A stretch of DNA of 64,000 nucleotides from Gammaproteobacteria bacterium (GTDB lineage Bacteria; Pseudomonadota; Gammaproteobacteria; Pseudomonadales; Pseudohongiellaceae): the NCBI GenBank assembly GCA_002711845.1, contig PASF01000009.1:186001-250000 (forward strand). Direction: 5' to 3'. The notes under the pieces are model-generated. The model saw only the letters and a program-made list of their open reading frames with translations. It ran no database searches and was not told where the DNA came from. The position numbers and the translations under genes are program-made. This document shows positions 8,339 through 17,226 of this stretch, piece by piece; the stretch's first letter is position 1, and each line of letters starts with the position of its first letter.

Positions 8339-8511
8339 GAAATTTTCCCTGTTACCCGAACGCGTATGTCGGGATCAACATCAATTTGCCTGCCTGTGCC
8401 TGTGCCAGGTGCGGGTCGCCGGCAGGCACGGTAACCTGCGAGCAGCAGGCCGGACAACAAAAACACCAAGGGTGCCCAGCTACTCAGCACATCGATTAGC
8501 CAGGTGCTCAT
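8335..8511 (-). CDS. 58-residue single-span membrane protein in the Rnf-like operon
   Basis: Not recognised. The protein starts MSTWLIDVLSSWAPLVFLLS and has one hydrophobic span (about residues 12-27), a basic patch YRACRRP, and an acidic/polar cytoplasmic tail. Its ATG overlaps the rsxD stop and its TGA overlaps the nth ATG, both as ATGA, so it is translationally coupled on both sides and very likely a real gene. It occupies the place where rsxG and rsxE stand in a canonical operon but shows no sign of the RsxG flavin motif or the RsxE fold. It may be a small accessory subunit of the reduced complex. Confidence 0.75.
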   Translation of the reverse strand: MSTWLIDVLSSWAPLVFLLSGLLLAGYRACRRPAPGTGTGRQIDVDPDIRVRVTGKIS

Positions 8512-9338
8512 TGCCGATCCTCCCGGGGCAACCGCATGCTGCGGTCGTGCCGTATCAGCTGGTCGAGCGCAGGGGTGATGGCATTGCCGCACACAATCGC
8601 AGCGGCAGCCGACGCTGGATAGGACAGCCAGTGTGCCATGACCGCGCTCACCGCAGCGATCAGGCAACCATAGACGAGCCTGCCGGTCCGGGTCCCCGGG
8701 GAGGTGACCGGGTCAGTGGCTATGAACAGCGCCACCAGAACCATGATGCTGGCGTTGAGGGCCAGGTCGAAGCCGGTAAACAATAGCGTTGTTGTCAGCA
8801 GCATGGACAATGGGACGTGCCAGCCAATGATGCGCCTGTGCAGCAATATCAAGCCGCCGGAAAGCGTTGCCAGAATCATCACGCTGGCTACCCAGGGCTG
8901 GGTATCGGCCGTCAGGACACTGGTGGGTGCTGTCAGTGAGCCAGGCACCAGGGTCATGAGTCCCAGGTAGCCGACTGCCACCGGATTGAACAGATTCTGG
9001 CCCAGGCCACCAAAAATGTGTTTGCCGACAATCACGGCGATCGCGACGCCCGCAGCCGACTGCCACCAGGGCAATGCTGTCGGCAACATCAGCAACAGCA
9101 ACATGGCGGTCACCAGCACACTGCCATCCTGGTGTTTTAGCGCCACACCGCGGCCGCGGAGTCGCAGCGCCAGTGCTTCAAGCACCAGCGCCAGCGAGCC
9201 CATCGCCAGCAATCGCAGCGCCCAGTCCGTCCCGGCAAACCAGGTGGTCACCGCAATCGCCGGTAGCAGGGCGAGTAGCACGGTCAGCATAATGCCCGGA
9301 GTGGTCAACGGGGGTCCTGACAGGGCATCGTTGTTCAT
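8508..9338 (-). CDS. rsxD: Shortened RnfD/RsxD-like membrane subunit
   Basis: Homologue of the membrane subunit RnfD, 276 residues where about 350 is usual. Recognisable blocks: LLALLPAIAVTTWF, DGSVLVTAMLLLLMLP, GKHIFGGLGQNLFNPVAVGY, and near the C-terminus ATDPVTSPGTRTGRL. The stretch between the NPxxxGY block and the next helix is missing about 75 residues. That stretch holds the ATPLDT-type loop with the threonine that carries covalent FMN in canonical RnfD; no such motif is visible here. The frame is intact and the gene overlaps both neighbours by ATGA. Multi-pass inner-membrane protein; role in this reduced complex unknown. Confidence 0.82.
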   Translation of the reverse strand: MNNDALSGPPLTTPGIMLTVLLALLPAIAVTTWFAGTDWALRLLAMGSLALVLEALALRLRGRGVALKHQDGSVLVTAMLLLLMLPTALPWWQSAAGVAIAVIVGKHIFGGLGQNLFNPVAVGYLGLMTLVPGSLTAPTSVLTADTQPWVASVMILATLSGGLILLHRRIIGWHVPLSMLLTTTLLFTGFDLALNASIMVLVALFIATDPVTSPGTRTGRLVYGCLIAAVSAVMAHWLSYPASAAAAIVCGNAITPALDQLIRHDRSMRLPREDRQ

Positions 9339-9859
9339 GATTTTTGCGTTCCCGACTTGTCGTTCTGCAGGGCAGCTTTGCGGGCCCGGGTTCGCTCAAC
9401 CGCGGCGGCAATTTCCGCCTGGATCTGGGCCGGACTCTTGGCGGCAATTGGGGTTTCTGTGTTCGCGCTGACTGGTCGGGAGACGGGTTTGCCCTCGGCC
9501 AGCGCTTGGGTCTTGGCTTGCAGCTTTCTCAGTTTGCGTTCCTGCTGTGCCAGTGCATCGTGAGTTTGGCGCGCCTGATGGCGCTCAAACCGCTGTTGCC
9601 AGTGCGCCGCTTCAGCGTCGGCCTGTTGTTGCGCCTGCAGTGCCAGTTTCTCGTCGTGAAAGATGGCGACCAGCGGTAATCTGCTGGGACAGGCCGCTTC
9701 ACAGGCGCCGCACTCCGTGCACTGTGCCAGGTCAAAGCGCCGTGCCTGGTCATGTTGCTGAAAACGGCTGAATGCGTAGAGCTGCTGCGGCTGCAGTGCT
9801 TCAGGGCATACCGGTACACAGAAATCACAGCGGATGCAGGGCTGACCGTTGTCGCTCAC
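9335..9859 (-). CDS. rsxC: RnfC/RsxC-like protein reduced to its ferredoxin part
   Basis: A 174-residue protein matching only the C-terminal part of RnfC: two [4Fe-4S] motifs, [11 protein letters not shown] and [11 protein letters not shown], with PQQLYAF and SRLPLVAIF typical of RnfC, then an alanine/glutamine-rich helical tail. The N-terminal 300 or so residues of RnfC (NADH- and FMN-binding and SLBB domains) are absent. They are not lost through a nearby frameshift, since the start overlaps the rsxB stop directly and leaves no room. The protein should still pass electrons through two clusters but cannot take them from NADH itself. Confidence 0.82.
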   Translation of the reverse strand: MSDNGQPCIRCDFCVPVCPEALQPQQLYAFSRFQQHDQARRFDLAQCTECGACEAACPSRLPLVAIFHDEKLALQAQQQADAEAAHWQQRFERHQARQTHDALAQQERKLRKLQAKTQALAEGKPVSRPVSANTETPIAAKSPAQIQAEIAAAVERTRARKAALQNDKSGTQKS

Positions 9860-10428
9860 GATGACCTCCCTGTCGGCGTCCCGGTGCCAGCAGTGCCTGC
9901 CGCAGGCCGGACCGGCAACATGTCAATGCAGTCGACAGGGCAGGGTGATACGCACAGGTCGCAGCCCGTGCAATCGCGTGCGATGACCGTGTGCATACGT
10001 TTGGGCGCACCGGCGATGGCATCGACCGGGCAGGCCTGAATGCATTTGGTACAGCCAATACATTCGGCTTCACGTATGAATGCCACCTTGCGCACGGATT
10101 CAACGCCGTGCCGCGGATCCAGCGGCAGCTCGGGGCGGTCCAGCAGCCCGGCGAGGCGGGTAATGGTAGCAGCCCCCCCGGGTGGGCAGCGGTTGATGGC
10201 GACCCCCGACTGAATCGCTTCGGCGTAGGGGCGGCAGCCGGGATAACCACACTGACCGCACTGGGTTTGTGGCAACATGGCATTGATGCGGTCGACCAGC
10301 AGGTGCTCGCGGTGGCGGTCAGCAGCCGCGCGGCGTGGTGATGACCTCAGCTGCCTGCGCACGACAAGACAGATCGTTGCCAGCACCGATACATACCCCC
10401 ACACCAGCAATGCGGCTGCCCAGGTCAT
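9856..10428 (-). CDS. rsxB: Electron transport complex subunit RnfB/RsxB
   Basis: A 190-residue iron-sulfur subunit close to normal length. An N-terminal membrane anchor ([19 protein letters not shown]) is followed by the RnfB-specific cluster motif [10 protein letters not shown] ending in NRCPPGG, then two ferredoxin motifs [12 protein letters not shown] and [12 protein letters not shown]. So it can hold three [4Fe-4S] clusters and is the best preserved member of the operon. The ATG at 10428, overlapping the rsxA stop, is chosen because the longer reading frame upstream runs through rsxA. The tail is glycine/threonine-rich. Confidence 0.92.
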   Translation of the reverse strand: MTWAAALLVWGYVSVLATICLVVRRQLRSSPRRAAADRHREHLLVDRINAMLPQTQCGQCGYPGCRPYAEAIQSGVAINRCPPGGAATITRLAGLLDRPELPLDPRHGVESVRKVAFIREAECIGCTKCIQACPVDAIAGAPKRMHTVIARDCTGCDLCVSPCPVDCIDMLPVRPAAGTAGTGTPTGRSS

Positions 10429-11015
10429 GACAGGCCTCCGGTCGGGCTCAACAATGCCAGTGCCAGAATACCGGCGGTCGCCAGCTCCAGAGGCAGATCG
10501 CGCCAGGCGTCGGGACACTCGCTGACACGCAGGCGCAGGCGCAGGTCGGCAAAAATCACAATCGTAACCAGCAGTGCGCATCCGGCACAGATTGCCCAGA
10601 ACACGGCCCACAAGAGCATCGTCCAGGGCTGCAGACCGGCATGTGCCAGACACAGCAAGCTGGTAAGAATGGCCACATCAGTGCCGGCCATGGCCAGCAG
10701 ACAGCGGCGGTGGGCGCGGGGCAGCGTGATGCCTTGCTCAAGCCAGGCTGACAACGGCAACAGCAGCAGGCCGGCGGTCACGGTGCTAAGCAACCCGGCC
10801 AGCCACATAGCCGGTACGCGGCCCGAGACCTGCTCGGTGACAATCAGCATGGTGATTGTCAGCAGGGAATTGACTGTCAGCAGCAGCGCGGTGCCGACGG
10901 CAAACAGCATGCCGGTACCCGGGCGGGCCGAGCTGGCACCGGGCCCGGTAAGGCGGCCGAGGATGAGGCAATTGAGCAGGGCTACGATCACCAGTACTAC
11001 ATAAAATGCTTTCAC
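10425..11015 (-). CDS. rsxA: Divergent RnfA/RsxA-like membrane subunit lacking the cluster cysteines
   Basis: A 196-residue, six-helix membrane protein. The end ([18 protein letters not shown] then [13 protein letters not shown]) aligns well with the end of RnfA (FAAIRERL...ITAGLMSLAF), and length and operon position fit. The two cysteines of canonical RnfA, in GLCPF and TTNCAVLG, are replaced: the matching positions read TGPGA and GTDVAIL. Those cysteines, with the pair in RnfE, hold the membrane [2Fe-2S] cluster, and no rnfE is present, so that cluster is probably gone. First gene of the operon; a rubredoxin gene diverges from it. Confidence 0.72.
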   Translation of the reverse strand: MKAFYVVLVIVALLNCLILGRLTGPGASSARPGTGMLFAVGTALLLTVNSLLTITMLIVTEQVSGRVPAMWLAGLLSTVTAGLLLLPLSAWLEQGITLPRAHRRCLLAMAGTDVAILTSLLCLAHAGLQPWTMLLWAVFWAICAGCALLVTIVIFADLRLRLRVSECPDAWRDLPLELATAGILALALLSPTGGLS

Positions 11016-11166
11016 GCGCAGATCGCTTTGAGTCGTGTTACCGAGGAGAGACGAAGTTTAGCATGGACAGCGCTTTTGCCCATAACGGCTCTGATCAAGT
11101 ATCATCTGCAGCCCGATATCCCATCGTGGCCGTTTTCGGCCCGACTAGCAGAAATGGTTTGGCAAC

Positions 11167-11334
11167 ATGAAGAAGTGGCAGTGTATTGTGTGTGGCTTGA
11201 TTTACGACGAGGCCGAGGGCTGGCCGGATGACGGCATTGCGCCCGGCACGGTCTGGGCGGATGTGCCTGATGACTGGATGTGTCCCGAATGCGGTGTAGG
11301 AAAAGAAGACTTCGAGATGGTTGAACTGGCGTGA
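11167..11334 (+). CDS. Rubredoxin
   Basis: A 55-residue one-iron electron carrier. Two cysteine pairs bind iron: CIVCG (Cys6, Cys9) and CPECG (Cys39, Cys42); [16 protein letters not shown] and the aromatic residues around the iron fit the family. Single-domain type, such as those that serve rubredoxin reductases, alkane hydroxylases or haem-assembly oxidases. No reductase gene is nearby. It diverges from the Rnf-like operon across about 150 bases and is followed 39 bases later by metG. Confidence 0.95.
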   Translation: MKKWQCIVCGLIYDEAEGWPDDGIAPGTVWADVPDDWMCPECGVGKEDFEMVELA

Positions 11335-11373
11335 TGCTAAACAGCCCTGGCTTTGATAAAAGGAAACAACTCA

Positions 11374-13440
11374 GTGTCAAAACGTAAAATTCTGGTCACC
11401 AGCGCCTTGCCCTATGCCAACGGCCCCATTCACCTTGGCCATGTACTGGAAGCCGTGCAGACTGACATCTGGGTGCGTTTTCAGCGCCTGCGCGGTGCAG
11501 ATTGCGTCTACGTCTGTGCCGACGACGCACATGGTACGGCGATCATGCTGCGGGCCGAAGGCGAAGGTATTACACCGGAACAGTTGATCGACCGGGTACG
11601 TTCTGAGCACAAGGCTGACTATGATGGCTTTCTGATTGGTTTCGATAACTACCATTCGACGCACTCGCCGGAGAATCGTCACTATTCGGAAAGCATCTAC
11701 AAAGCCCTGCGCGACAACAACAGGATCAATGTGCGCACCATCAAGCAACTGTTCGACCCGGAGAAACAGCTGTTTCTGGCCGACCGTTTTGTCAAGGGCA
11801 GCTGCCCCAAGTGCCGAACGCCGGACCAGTACGGAGACAACTGCGAAGCCTGTGGTGCCACCTACAGTCCTGCAGACCTGATTGATCCGCGTTCCACGCT
11901 GTCCGGTGCGACGCCAGTGGAGCGTGAGTCCGAGCACTATTTTTTCCGGTTGCCGGAATTCACGGATATGCTGAAAACCTGGACCCGAAGCGGTACTTTG
12001 CAGGCACAGGTTGCCAACAAGCTCAGTGAGTGGCTTGATGCCGGTCTGCAGGAGTGGGATATCAGCCGCGATGCACCGTATTTCGGCTTTGAAATACCCG
12101 ATGCACCGGGCAAATACTTTTACGTCTGGCTGGATGCACCCATAGGCTACATGGCCAGTTTTCAGAATCTGTGTGATCGCAGTGATTACCGGTTTGATGA
12201 CTACTGGAAGCCGGGCAGTGATACCGAGCTTTATCATTTTATCGGCAAAGACATTATCAATTTCCACGCGCTGTTCTGGCCTGCCATGCTCAGTGATGCG
12301 GGGTATCGCACGCCAACCGCCGTATACGCGCATGGTTTCATGACCGTCAATGGCAAGAAGATGTCCAAATCGCGTGGCACCTTTATCAATGCCGGCACCT
12401 ATCTGGCGCATCTGGACCCCGAGTATCTGCGCTATTTCCTGGCGTCCCGTCTGGGCGCGGGTGTTGATGACCTGGATCTTAGTTTTGATGAGTTCAGCCA
12501 CAAGGTGAATGCCGACCTGGTTGGCAAGGTGGTCAATATCGCCAGTCGGTGTGCCGGGTTTATTGCGCGCGGCTTCGACGGACAACTGGCTGCACAGCCA
12601 TCCAACCCGGCGTTACTTGCGGATTGCCAGGAAGCTGAGGCCGAGATCGCCAGGGCATTTGAGCAACGCGAATACCATAAAGCCATTCGTCAGATTATGG
12701 CGCTGGCAGACAAAGGTAATCAGTACATCGCCGAACAGCAACCCTGGGTATTGGCTAAACAGAACCCCCAGGACCCGCTGGTTCAGTCAGTATGTACAAC
12801 CGGCATCAATGTGTTCCGGTTGTTGATGGTGTACCTCAAGCCGGTATTACCAGCAATGGCGGCAAAGGCAGAGGCGTTCCTCAATGTGACGCCGCTGACC
12901 TGGGCAGATGCAGGCAGTCTGTTGATAGCTCACCGCATCAATGCGTTTACGCCGTTGATCACCCGCGTCGATCCGGCCAGCATCGACGCGCTGCTGGCTG
13001 CCAGCCGTGCCGAGGTCAGTGACAGTGCTAACAGCCCTGAGCCCATCAACAGCCCTGAGCGCACCAGCAGCCCGGTTGCCAAGGACCCCATCGCCGAAGA
13101 GATTGACTTTAACGACTTCGTCAAAGTCGACCTGCGCATTGCCCGTATCGTGTCAGCATCCTACGTCGATGGTGCCGATAAACTTCTGCAATTGTCTCTG
13201 GATCTGGGCCTGGGCGCTGATGGTCAGCCAATACGACGCAACGTCTTTTCCGGTATCCGTTCCGCCTATCGTCCGGAAGATCTGCAGGGACGGCTCACCG
13301 TGCTGGCAGCCAACCTGAAACCGCGCAAGATGAAGTTTGGTCTGTCGGAAGGCATGGTGCTGGCGGCGGGGCCGGGCGGCTCGGAGATCTGGTTACTCAG
13401 CCCCGACCAGGGTGCCGAACCGGGTATGCGTATTTTGTAA
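11374..13440 (+). CDS. metG: Methionyl-tRNA synthetase
   Basis: Class I synthetase charging tRNA-Met, 688 residues, full length with the C-terminal dimer/tRNA-binding domain. HIGH-like [11 protein letters not shown] near the N-terminus, zinc knuckle cysteines ([17 protein letters not shown]), KMSKS loop KKMSKSRG, and a C-terminal EMAP/Trbp111 fold beginning [19 protein letters not shown] at 11374 is chosen over a TTG at 11353: AAAAGGA lies 9 bases before it and the protein then starts in the usual place. The linker before the C-domain repeats INSPE/NSPEP units. Confidence 0.97.
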   Translation: MSKRKILVTSALPYANGPIHLGHVLEAVQTDIWVRFQRLRGADCVYVCADDAHGTAIMLRAEGEGITPEQLIDRVRSEHKADYDGFLIGFDNYHSTHSPENRHYSESIYKALRDNNRINVRTIKQLFDPEKQLFLADRFVKGSCPKCRTPDQYGDNCEACGATYSPADLIDPRSTLSGATPVERESEHYFFRLPEFTDMLKTWTRSGTLQAQVANKLSEWLDAGLQEWDISRDAPYFGFEIPDAPGKYFYVWLDAPIGYMASFQNLCDRSDYRFDDYWKPGSDTELYHFIGKDIINFHALFWPAMLSDAGYRTPTAVYAHGFMTVNGKKMSKSRGTFINAGTYLAHLDPEYLRYFLASRLGAGVDDLDLSFDEFSHKVNADLVGKVVNIASRCAGFIARGFDGQLAAQPSNPALLADCQEAEAEIARAFEQREYHKAIRQIMALADKGNQYIAEQQPWVLAKQNPQDPLVQSVCTTGINVFRLLMVYLKPVLPAMAAKAEAFLNVTPLTWADAGSLLIAHRINAFTPLITRVDPASIDALLAASRAEVSDSANSPEPINSPERTSSPVAKDPIAEEIDFNDFVKVDLRIARIVSASYVDGADKLLQLSLDLGLGADGQPIRRNVFSGIRSAYRPEDLQGRLTVLAANLKPRKMKFGLSEGMVLAAGPGGSEIWLLSPDQGAEPGMRIL

Positions 13441-13523
13441 AAGCATTTGACGAAGGAGCGATTTTTCAGGTTTACTCGGTCTTCTGTCCAATCAATAACA
13501 CGAAGTAGACAAGGGGACACTTG

Positions 13524-15062
13524 ATGGTTGCAGCAGGCTCTGCCGTTGTTGTGCGACGGTACTTATTGGCTGCTGCGCTGGTATTTTCGGCATTGCTGAT
13601 GTTCAGCACGGCTGCCAGTGCACAGATGACTGAAGAAATCCGGGAAATCGAAAGCTCTATTGTCAAAATATACACGACATCCGCTGCGCCCGACTATTTC
13701 ACGCCCTGGCGATTGATGACGCCTGGTCAAAGCAGCGGCTCCGGTGCCGTCATTGACGGAAACCGTATCCTCACCAATGCCCATGTTGTGGCCAATGCCA
13801 GTTATATCCAGGTGCAGAAACACAATGACCCGGAGCGTTATCTGGCACGCGTGCACTTCGTTTCCCATGCCTCTGACCTGGCGCTGCTGGCAGTCGAGGA
13901 TCCGGCGTTTTTCGACGATACCCCGGCGCTGACCATTGGCGATCTGCCCGAACCGAATACCGAGGTGTTTGTCTTCGGATATCCAGTCGGCGGCAGGACA
14001 TTGAGCGTCACCAAAGGCATTTTGTCGCGCGTAGAGCAGCAGGTCTATGCCCATTCGGGCGAATATCTGCTTGCCGGCCAGATCGATGCAGCCATCAATC
14101 CGGGCAACAGCGGCGGCCCCGTGATCGTGGATGGCAAGATTGCCGGCGTTGTCATGCAGTCGGCCGCAGGCGGTCGCACCGAAGCCCTGGGTTATTTTGT
14201 GCCCCCGGATATCCTGCGTCACATGCTGACGGATGCCAGCGATGGCAGCTACGATGGCTTTCCGGACCTGGGGTTCCGCAGTCAGGACCTGGAAAGTCCT
14301 GCCGCCAAGGCGGCTTACGGATTGCAGGAAGACCAGAGTGGTGTGCTGGTGATCAAGGTGTTCGATAATTCGCCGGCTGACGGTATCGTGCAGGAAAACG
14401 ATGTCGTGCTGAGTATTGATGGCGTACCCATTGCCGGAGACAGCACCATCAGCCTCAGCCGCACGCTGCAGACCAACTACAAACACGCGATTGATCTGAA
14501 GCAGATCGGCGACGCTGTGGATCTGGTGTTGTCCCGCCACGGCGAGGTGCGCACAGTGACGCTGACGGCTCAGCGTCGCCAGGAAAACTATAGCCTGGTG
14601 CGCGGCGAAGAGTTTGATGCCATCCCGGAATACTATATTTACGGGGGCATTCTGTTTGTGCCGCTTAACATGAACCTCATCAAACGCTGGGGCAATGACT
14701 GGGGCCGCAGCGCCCCTGTCAACCTGTTGCACGCCCGCAGCCAGTGGAGTTCGCCCGAACGCCGTGAAATGGTGGTGGCCTTGCAGGTGCTGGCGGCCGA
14801 CGTCAATCTGGGCTATCACGATATTCGCAATCTGATTGTGGAAACGGTCAACGATGAACCGGTGCGCGATTTTTACGATTTCGTCCGGCAGCTGCGCGAC
14901 AACAATGATGAATTTGTCGTGTTCCGCAGTGACTCTGGCTTCCAGCTGGTGGTTGATCACCATGAAGCGTTGGCCAGTGAAGCTGAGATACTGCAACAAT
15001 ACCGGATTCCGGCGGGTTATTCGGACGGTCTTTTCGAGCAGCCCCGGCTGGTCGCACAATAG
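13524..15062 (+). CDS. Periplasmic DegP-like trypsin-family serine protease with PDZ domain
   Basis: A 512-residue exported protease. Signal peptide cut near ASA at about residue 31. The catalytic triad is complete: His87 in TNAHVV, Asp118 in SDLALL, Ser196 in GNSGGPV. A PDZ domain follows (GVLVIKVFDNSPADG, then DVVLSIDGVPI), then a longer C-terminal region with an YYIYGGILFVPL block typical of the group near plant Deg9-type proteases rather than of short DegS/DegQ. Probably protein quality control in the periplasm. The ATG at 13524 has AAGGGG 7 bases upstream. Monocistronic, ending in a clear terminator. Confidence 0.9.
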   Translation: MVAAGSAVVVRRYLLAAALVFSALLMFSTAASAQMTEEIREIESSIVKIYTTSAAPDYFTPWRLMTPGQSSGSGAVIDGNRILTNAHVVANASYIQVQKHNDPERYLARVHFVSHASDLALLAVEDPAFFDDTPALTIGDLPEPNTEVFVFGYPVGGRTLSVTKGILSRVEQQVYAHSGEYLLAGQIDAAINPGNSGGPVIVDGKIAGVVMQSAAGGRTEALGYFVPPDILRHMLTDASDGSYDGFPDLGFRSQDLESPAAKAAYGLQEDQSGVLVIKVFDNSPADGIVQENDVVLSIDGVPIAGDSTISLSRTLQTNYKHAIDLKQIGDAVDLVLSRHGEVRTVTLTAQRRQENYSLVRGEEFDAIPEYYIYGGILFVPLNMNLIKRWGNDWGRSAPVNLLHARSQWSSPERREMVVALQVLAADVNLGYHDIRNLIVETVNDEPVRDFYDFVRQLRDNNDEFVVFRSDSGFQLVVDHHEALASEAEILQQYRIPAGYSDGLFEQPRLVAQ

Positions 15063-15086
15063 CGAGCGATCGGCCGCGACTAGTGA

Positions 15087-15129
15087 ACTGAAGCGCAATC
15101 CATCGTATGATGCGCGCTTCAGTTTTTTT
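15087..15129 (+). terminator. Rho-independent terminator after the DegP-like protease
   Basis: Ten-base stem actgaagcgc / gcgcttcagt with a 17-base loop, followed by seven T residues. Confidence 0.85.
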
Positions 15130-15211
15130 ATGGTTTTTCATAACGTCCTGCGACGTCTGACGGAGTTCCGGCTGGCGGGCAGGGCGCAGGCAGGTGGAGA
15201 CAGCACATAAG

Positions 15212-15781
15212 ATGAGTATCAAGTCTGACAGATGGATTCGTGAAATGGCACAAAAGCACGGCATGATCGAGCCGTTTGAGCCAGGACAGGTACGCTACGT
15301 GGATGGCAGCAAGGTGATCTCCTATGGCACGTCAAGCTACGGCTACGATGTCCGCTGTGCATCAGAATTCAAGATCTTCACCAATGTGCATACCACCAGT
15401 GTGGTCGACCCCAAGAACTTCGATGAAAGCAGTTTTGTCAGTATTGATGAACCCTACTGCATTATCCCGCCAAACTCGTTCGCGCTGGCGCGCACGGTTG
15501 AGTATTTCCGTATTCCCAGCGATGTGCTGACGGTCTGCCTGGGCAAATCTACTTACGCCCGCTGTGGCATCATCGTCAATGTCACGCCGCTGGAGCCGGA
15601 ATGGGAAGGCCATGTCACTTTGGAGTTTTCCAATACCACGACACTGCCAGCGAAGATCTATGCCCACGAAGGTGTTGCGCAGATGCTGTTTTACCAGTCC
15701 GATGAGCAGTGCGAAATGACTTACAAACAGCGTGGGGGCAAGTACATGGGACAGACCGGTGTCACCACACCCCGGGTCTGA
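15212..15781 (+). CDS. dcd: dCTP deaminase
   Basis: Converts dCTP to dUTP for thymidylate synthesis. The 189-residue protein starts [13 protein letters not shown], the standard Dcd N-terminus, which fixes the start at 15212 rather than the GTG at 15194. Conserved blocks: [19 protein letters not shown], and [15 protein letters not shown] with the catalytic glutamate, and a C-terminal [16 protein letters not shown] closing the active site. The gene stands alone between the protease terminator and the flagellar regulators. Confidence 0.97.
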   Translation: MSIKSDRWIREMAQKHGMIEPFEPGQVRYVDGSKVISYGTSSYGYDVRCASEFKIFTNVHTTSVVDPKNFDESSFVSIDEPYCIIPPNSFALARTVEYFRIPSDVLTVCLGKSTYARCGIIVNVTPLEPEWEGHVTLEFSNTTTLPAKIYAHEGVAQMLFYQSDEQCEMTYKQRGGKYMGQTGVTTPRV

Positions 15782-15892
15782 TCTGCCGACGGGCGTCAAC
15801 GAACCGTCCAGCCCTGCGGGAGCGCGGTCAAATAATTGACCTTGATGCCTCTCTGAATTCGTAAGTTGTTGTAATTGAAATAAATAAATAAG

Positions 15893-15908
15893 TGGCATAG
15901 ACATTGCT
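15893..15908 (+). promoter_or_regulatory. Sigma-54 promoter for flrBC
   Basis: tggcatagacattgct: GG at -24 and GC at -12 lie 12 bases apart, as sigma-54 needs, 50 bases before the flrB start. In Pseudomonas/Vibrio this step is driven by FleQ/FlrA, whose gene is not in the window. Confidence 0.85.
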
Positions 15909-15957
15909 TTCCTCAGCCTGATACCCGATTAATCATAATCAACAGGATCAGGCAGCC

Positions 15958-17226
15958 ATGGCGCTCTCTCAATTACAATCCGTTCAGCAGATCTCTGGTG
16001 CCCGCCGCGAGAAGGACGGAGCCAAGGCGCTGGAGCTTGCCTTCAAGGCATTCAATGAGATCTCCGGTGAATTGTCGCACAGCTACCAGGTGCTGGAAGA
16101 CCGGGTCCACGACTTGACCCGTGAGCTGGAAGCCGCGAATGTCCAGCGTTTGCGTGAACTGTCGGAAAAAGAGCGCATTGCCCGCCGTCTGCAGAAGCTT
16201 TTGCAGTTATTGCCCGGTGGTGTGCTGGTTCTGAATGGCAAAGGCGTGGTCTCCGAATGTAACGAGGCTGCCATTATGCTGCTGGGTGAGCCGCTCACCG
16301 GTCTGCCTTGGGTCAATATCATTCGTGATCGTTTTGCGCCGCGCAGTGACGATGGCCATGAAATCTCCCTGAGTAACGGCAAGCGTGTCAGCCTGCTGTC
16401 GCGGTCGCTTGAAGAAGAGCCCGGCCAGATCATTCTGATCACTGACCAGACCGAAACCCGTCGTCTGCAACAGCATCTCAGTCGCCACCAGCGCCTGCTG
16501 GAAATGGGCAAGATGGTGTCCTCACTGGCTCATCAGATTCGTACACCGCTGTCAGCCGCCATGTTATACGCCGGTAATCTGTCAACGTCTCTGGAAGGCG
16601 ACCAGAGCCGCAACATCCGTACCCACGAGCGTCTGATGTCCCGACTGCACAACATGGAGCGCCAGGTGCGCGACATGCTGATTTTCGCCCGCGGCGAAGC
16701 CGTGCTGGATGAAACGCTGCCGGTGCATCAGATCCTGGACGAAGCCCGGGTCGCGGCAGATGTCATGTTATGTCCGAATTCCCGTCAGGACGCATTGAGC
16801 TGCGAGTGGATCAATACCCTCATCGACTGCCAGCTGTCATGTAACAAGGAATCGCTGATCGGCGCGTTGCTGAACCTGCTGGAGAATGCCATCCAGAATG
16901 CCGGATCATCGGTCGAGTTGCAGGTGCGTGCAGACAGAGCCACGGACGAGGGGCTGATCCGGCTTTATGTGCAAGACAACGGCCCGGGCATCGATCCCGC
17001 CGTGATTGACCAGGTGACAGAGGCTTTTTATACCACGCGGGCGCAAGGCACCGGATTGGGTCTCGCCGTCGCCCAGGTCGTGGCGCGTGCCCATGGCGGC
17101 CGCTTTTTCATAGAGAACATCGCGGACAACCAGGCCGGTACCAACCCGTCTGGCGTGCGGGCGGGGTTCATCCTGCCCTGTGTTCACCAACGTCCCCACA
17201 CCACAGCAACAGGGAGCAGCAAATGA
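15958..17226 (+). CDS. flrB: Flagellar sensor histidine kinase FlrB/FleS
   Basis: Cytoplasmic kinase that phosphorylates FlrC to switch on middle (class III) flagellar genes. 422 residues: an N-terminal coiled coil (HSYQVLEDRVHDLTRELE), a PAS domain from about residue 80, His192 in the phospho-acceptor motif SSLAHQIRTPLSAA, and an ATPase domain with N-box LLNLLENAIQNA and G-boxes DNGPGID and GTGLGLAV. No membrane spans, as expected for FleS/FlrB. Starts 50 bases after a sigma-54 promoter and overlaps flrC by four bases. Confidence 0.95.
   Translation: MALSQLQSVQQISGARREKDGAKALELAFKAFNEISGELSHSYQVLEDRVHDLTRELEAANVQRLRELSEKERIARRLQKLLQLLPGGVLVLNGKGVVSECNEAAIMLLGEPLTGLPWVNIIRDRFAPRSDDGHEISLSNGKRVSLLSRSLEEEPGQIILITDQTETRRLQQHLSRHQRLLEMGKMVSSLAHQIRTPLSAAMLYAGNLSTSLEGDQSRNIRTHERLMSRLHNMERQVRDMLIFARGEAVLDETLPVHQILDEARVAADVMLCPNSRQDALSCEWINTLIDCQLSCNKESLIGALLNLLENAIQNAGSSVELQVRADRATDEGLIRLYVQDNGPGIDPAVIDQVTEAFYTTRAQGTGLGLAVAQVVARAHGGRFFIENIADNQAGTNPSGVRAGFILPCVHQRPHTTATGSSK

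Noticed and set aside
7700-11015. Reading the Rnf-like operon as a decaying pseudogene cluster
   Set aside because: All frames are intact, every junction is a precise ATGA overlap, and the iron-sulfur motifs of RsxB and RsxC' are complete, which argues for selection.
11377-12585. 402-codon minus-strand open frame inside metG
   Set aside because: Mirrors a well conserved synthetase gene; no ribosome site or recognisable domain.
13563-15098. 511-codon minus-strand open frame across the whole DegP-like protease gene
   Set aside because: The plus strand has an intact signal peptide, catalytic triad and PDZ domain. The opposite frame shows no domain and is a by-product of codon bias in GC-rich DNA.
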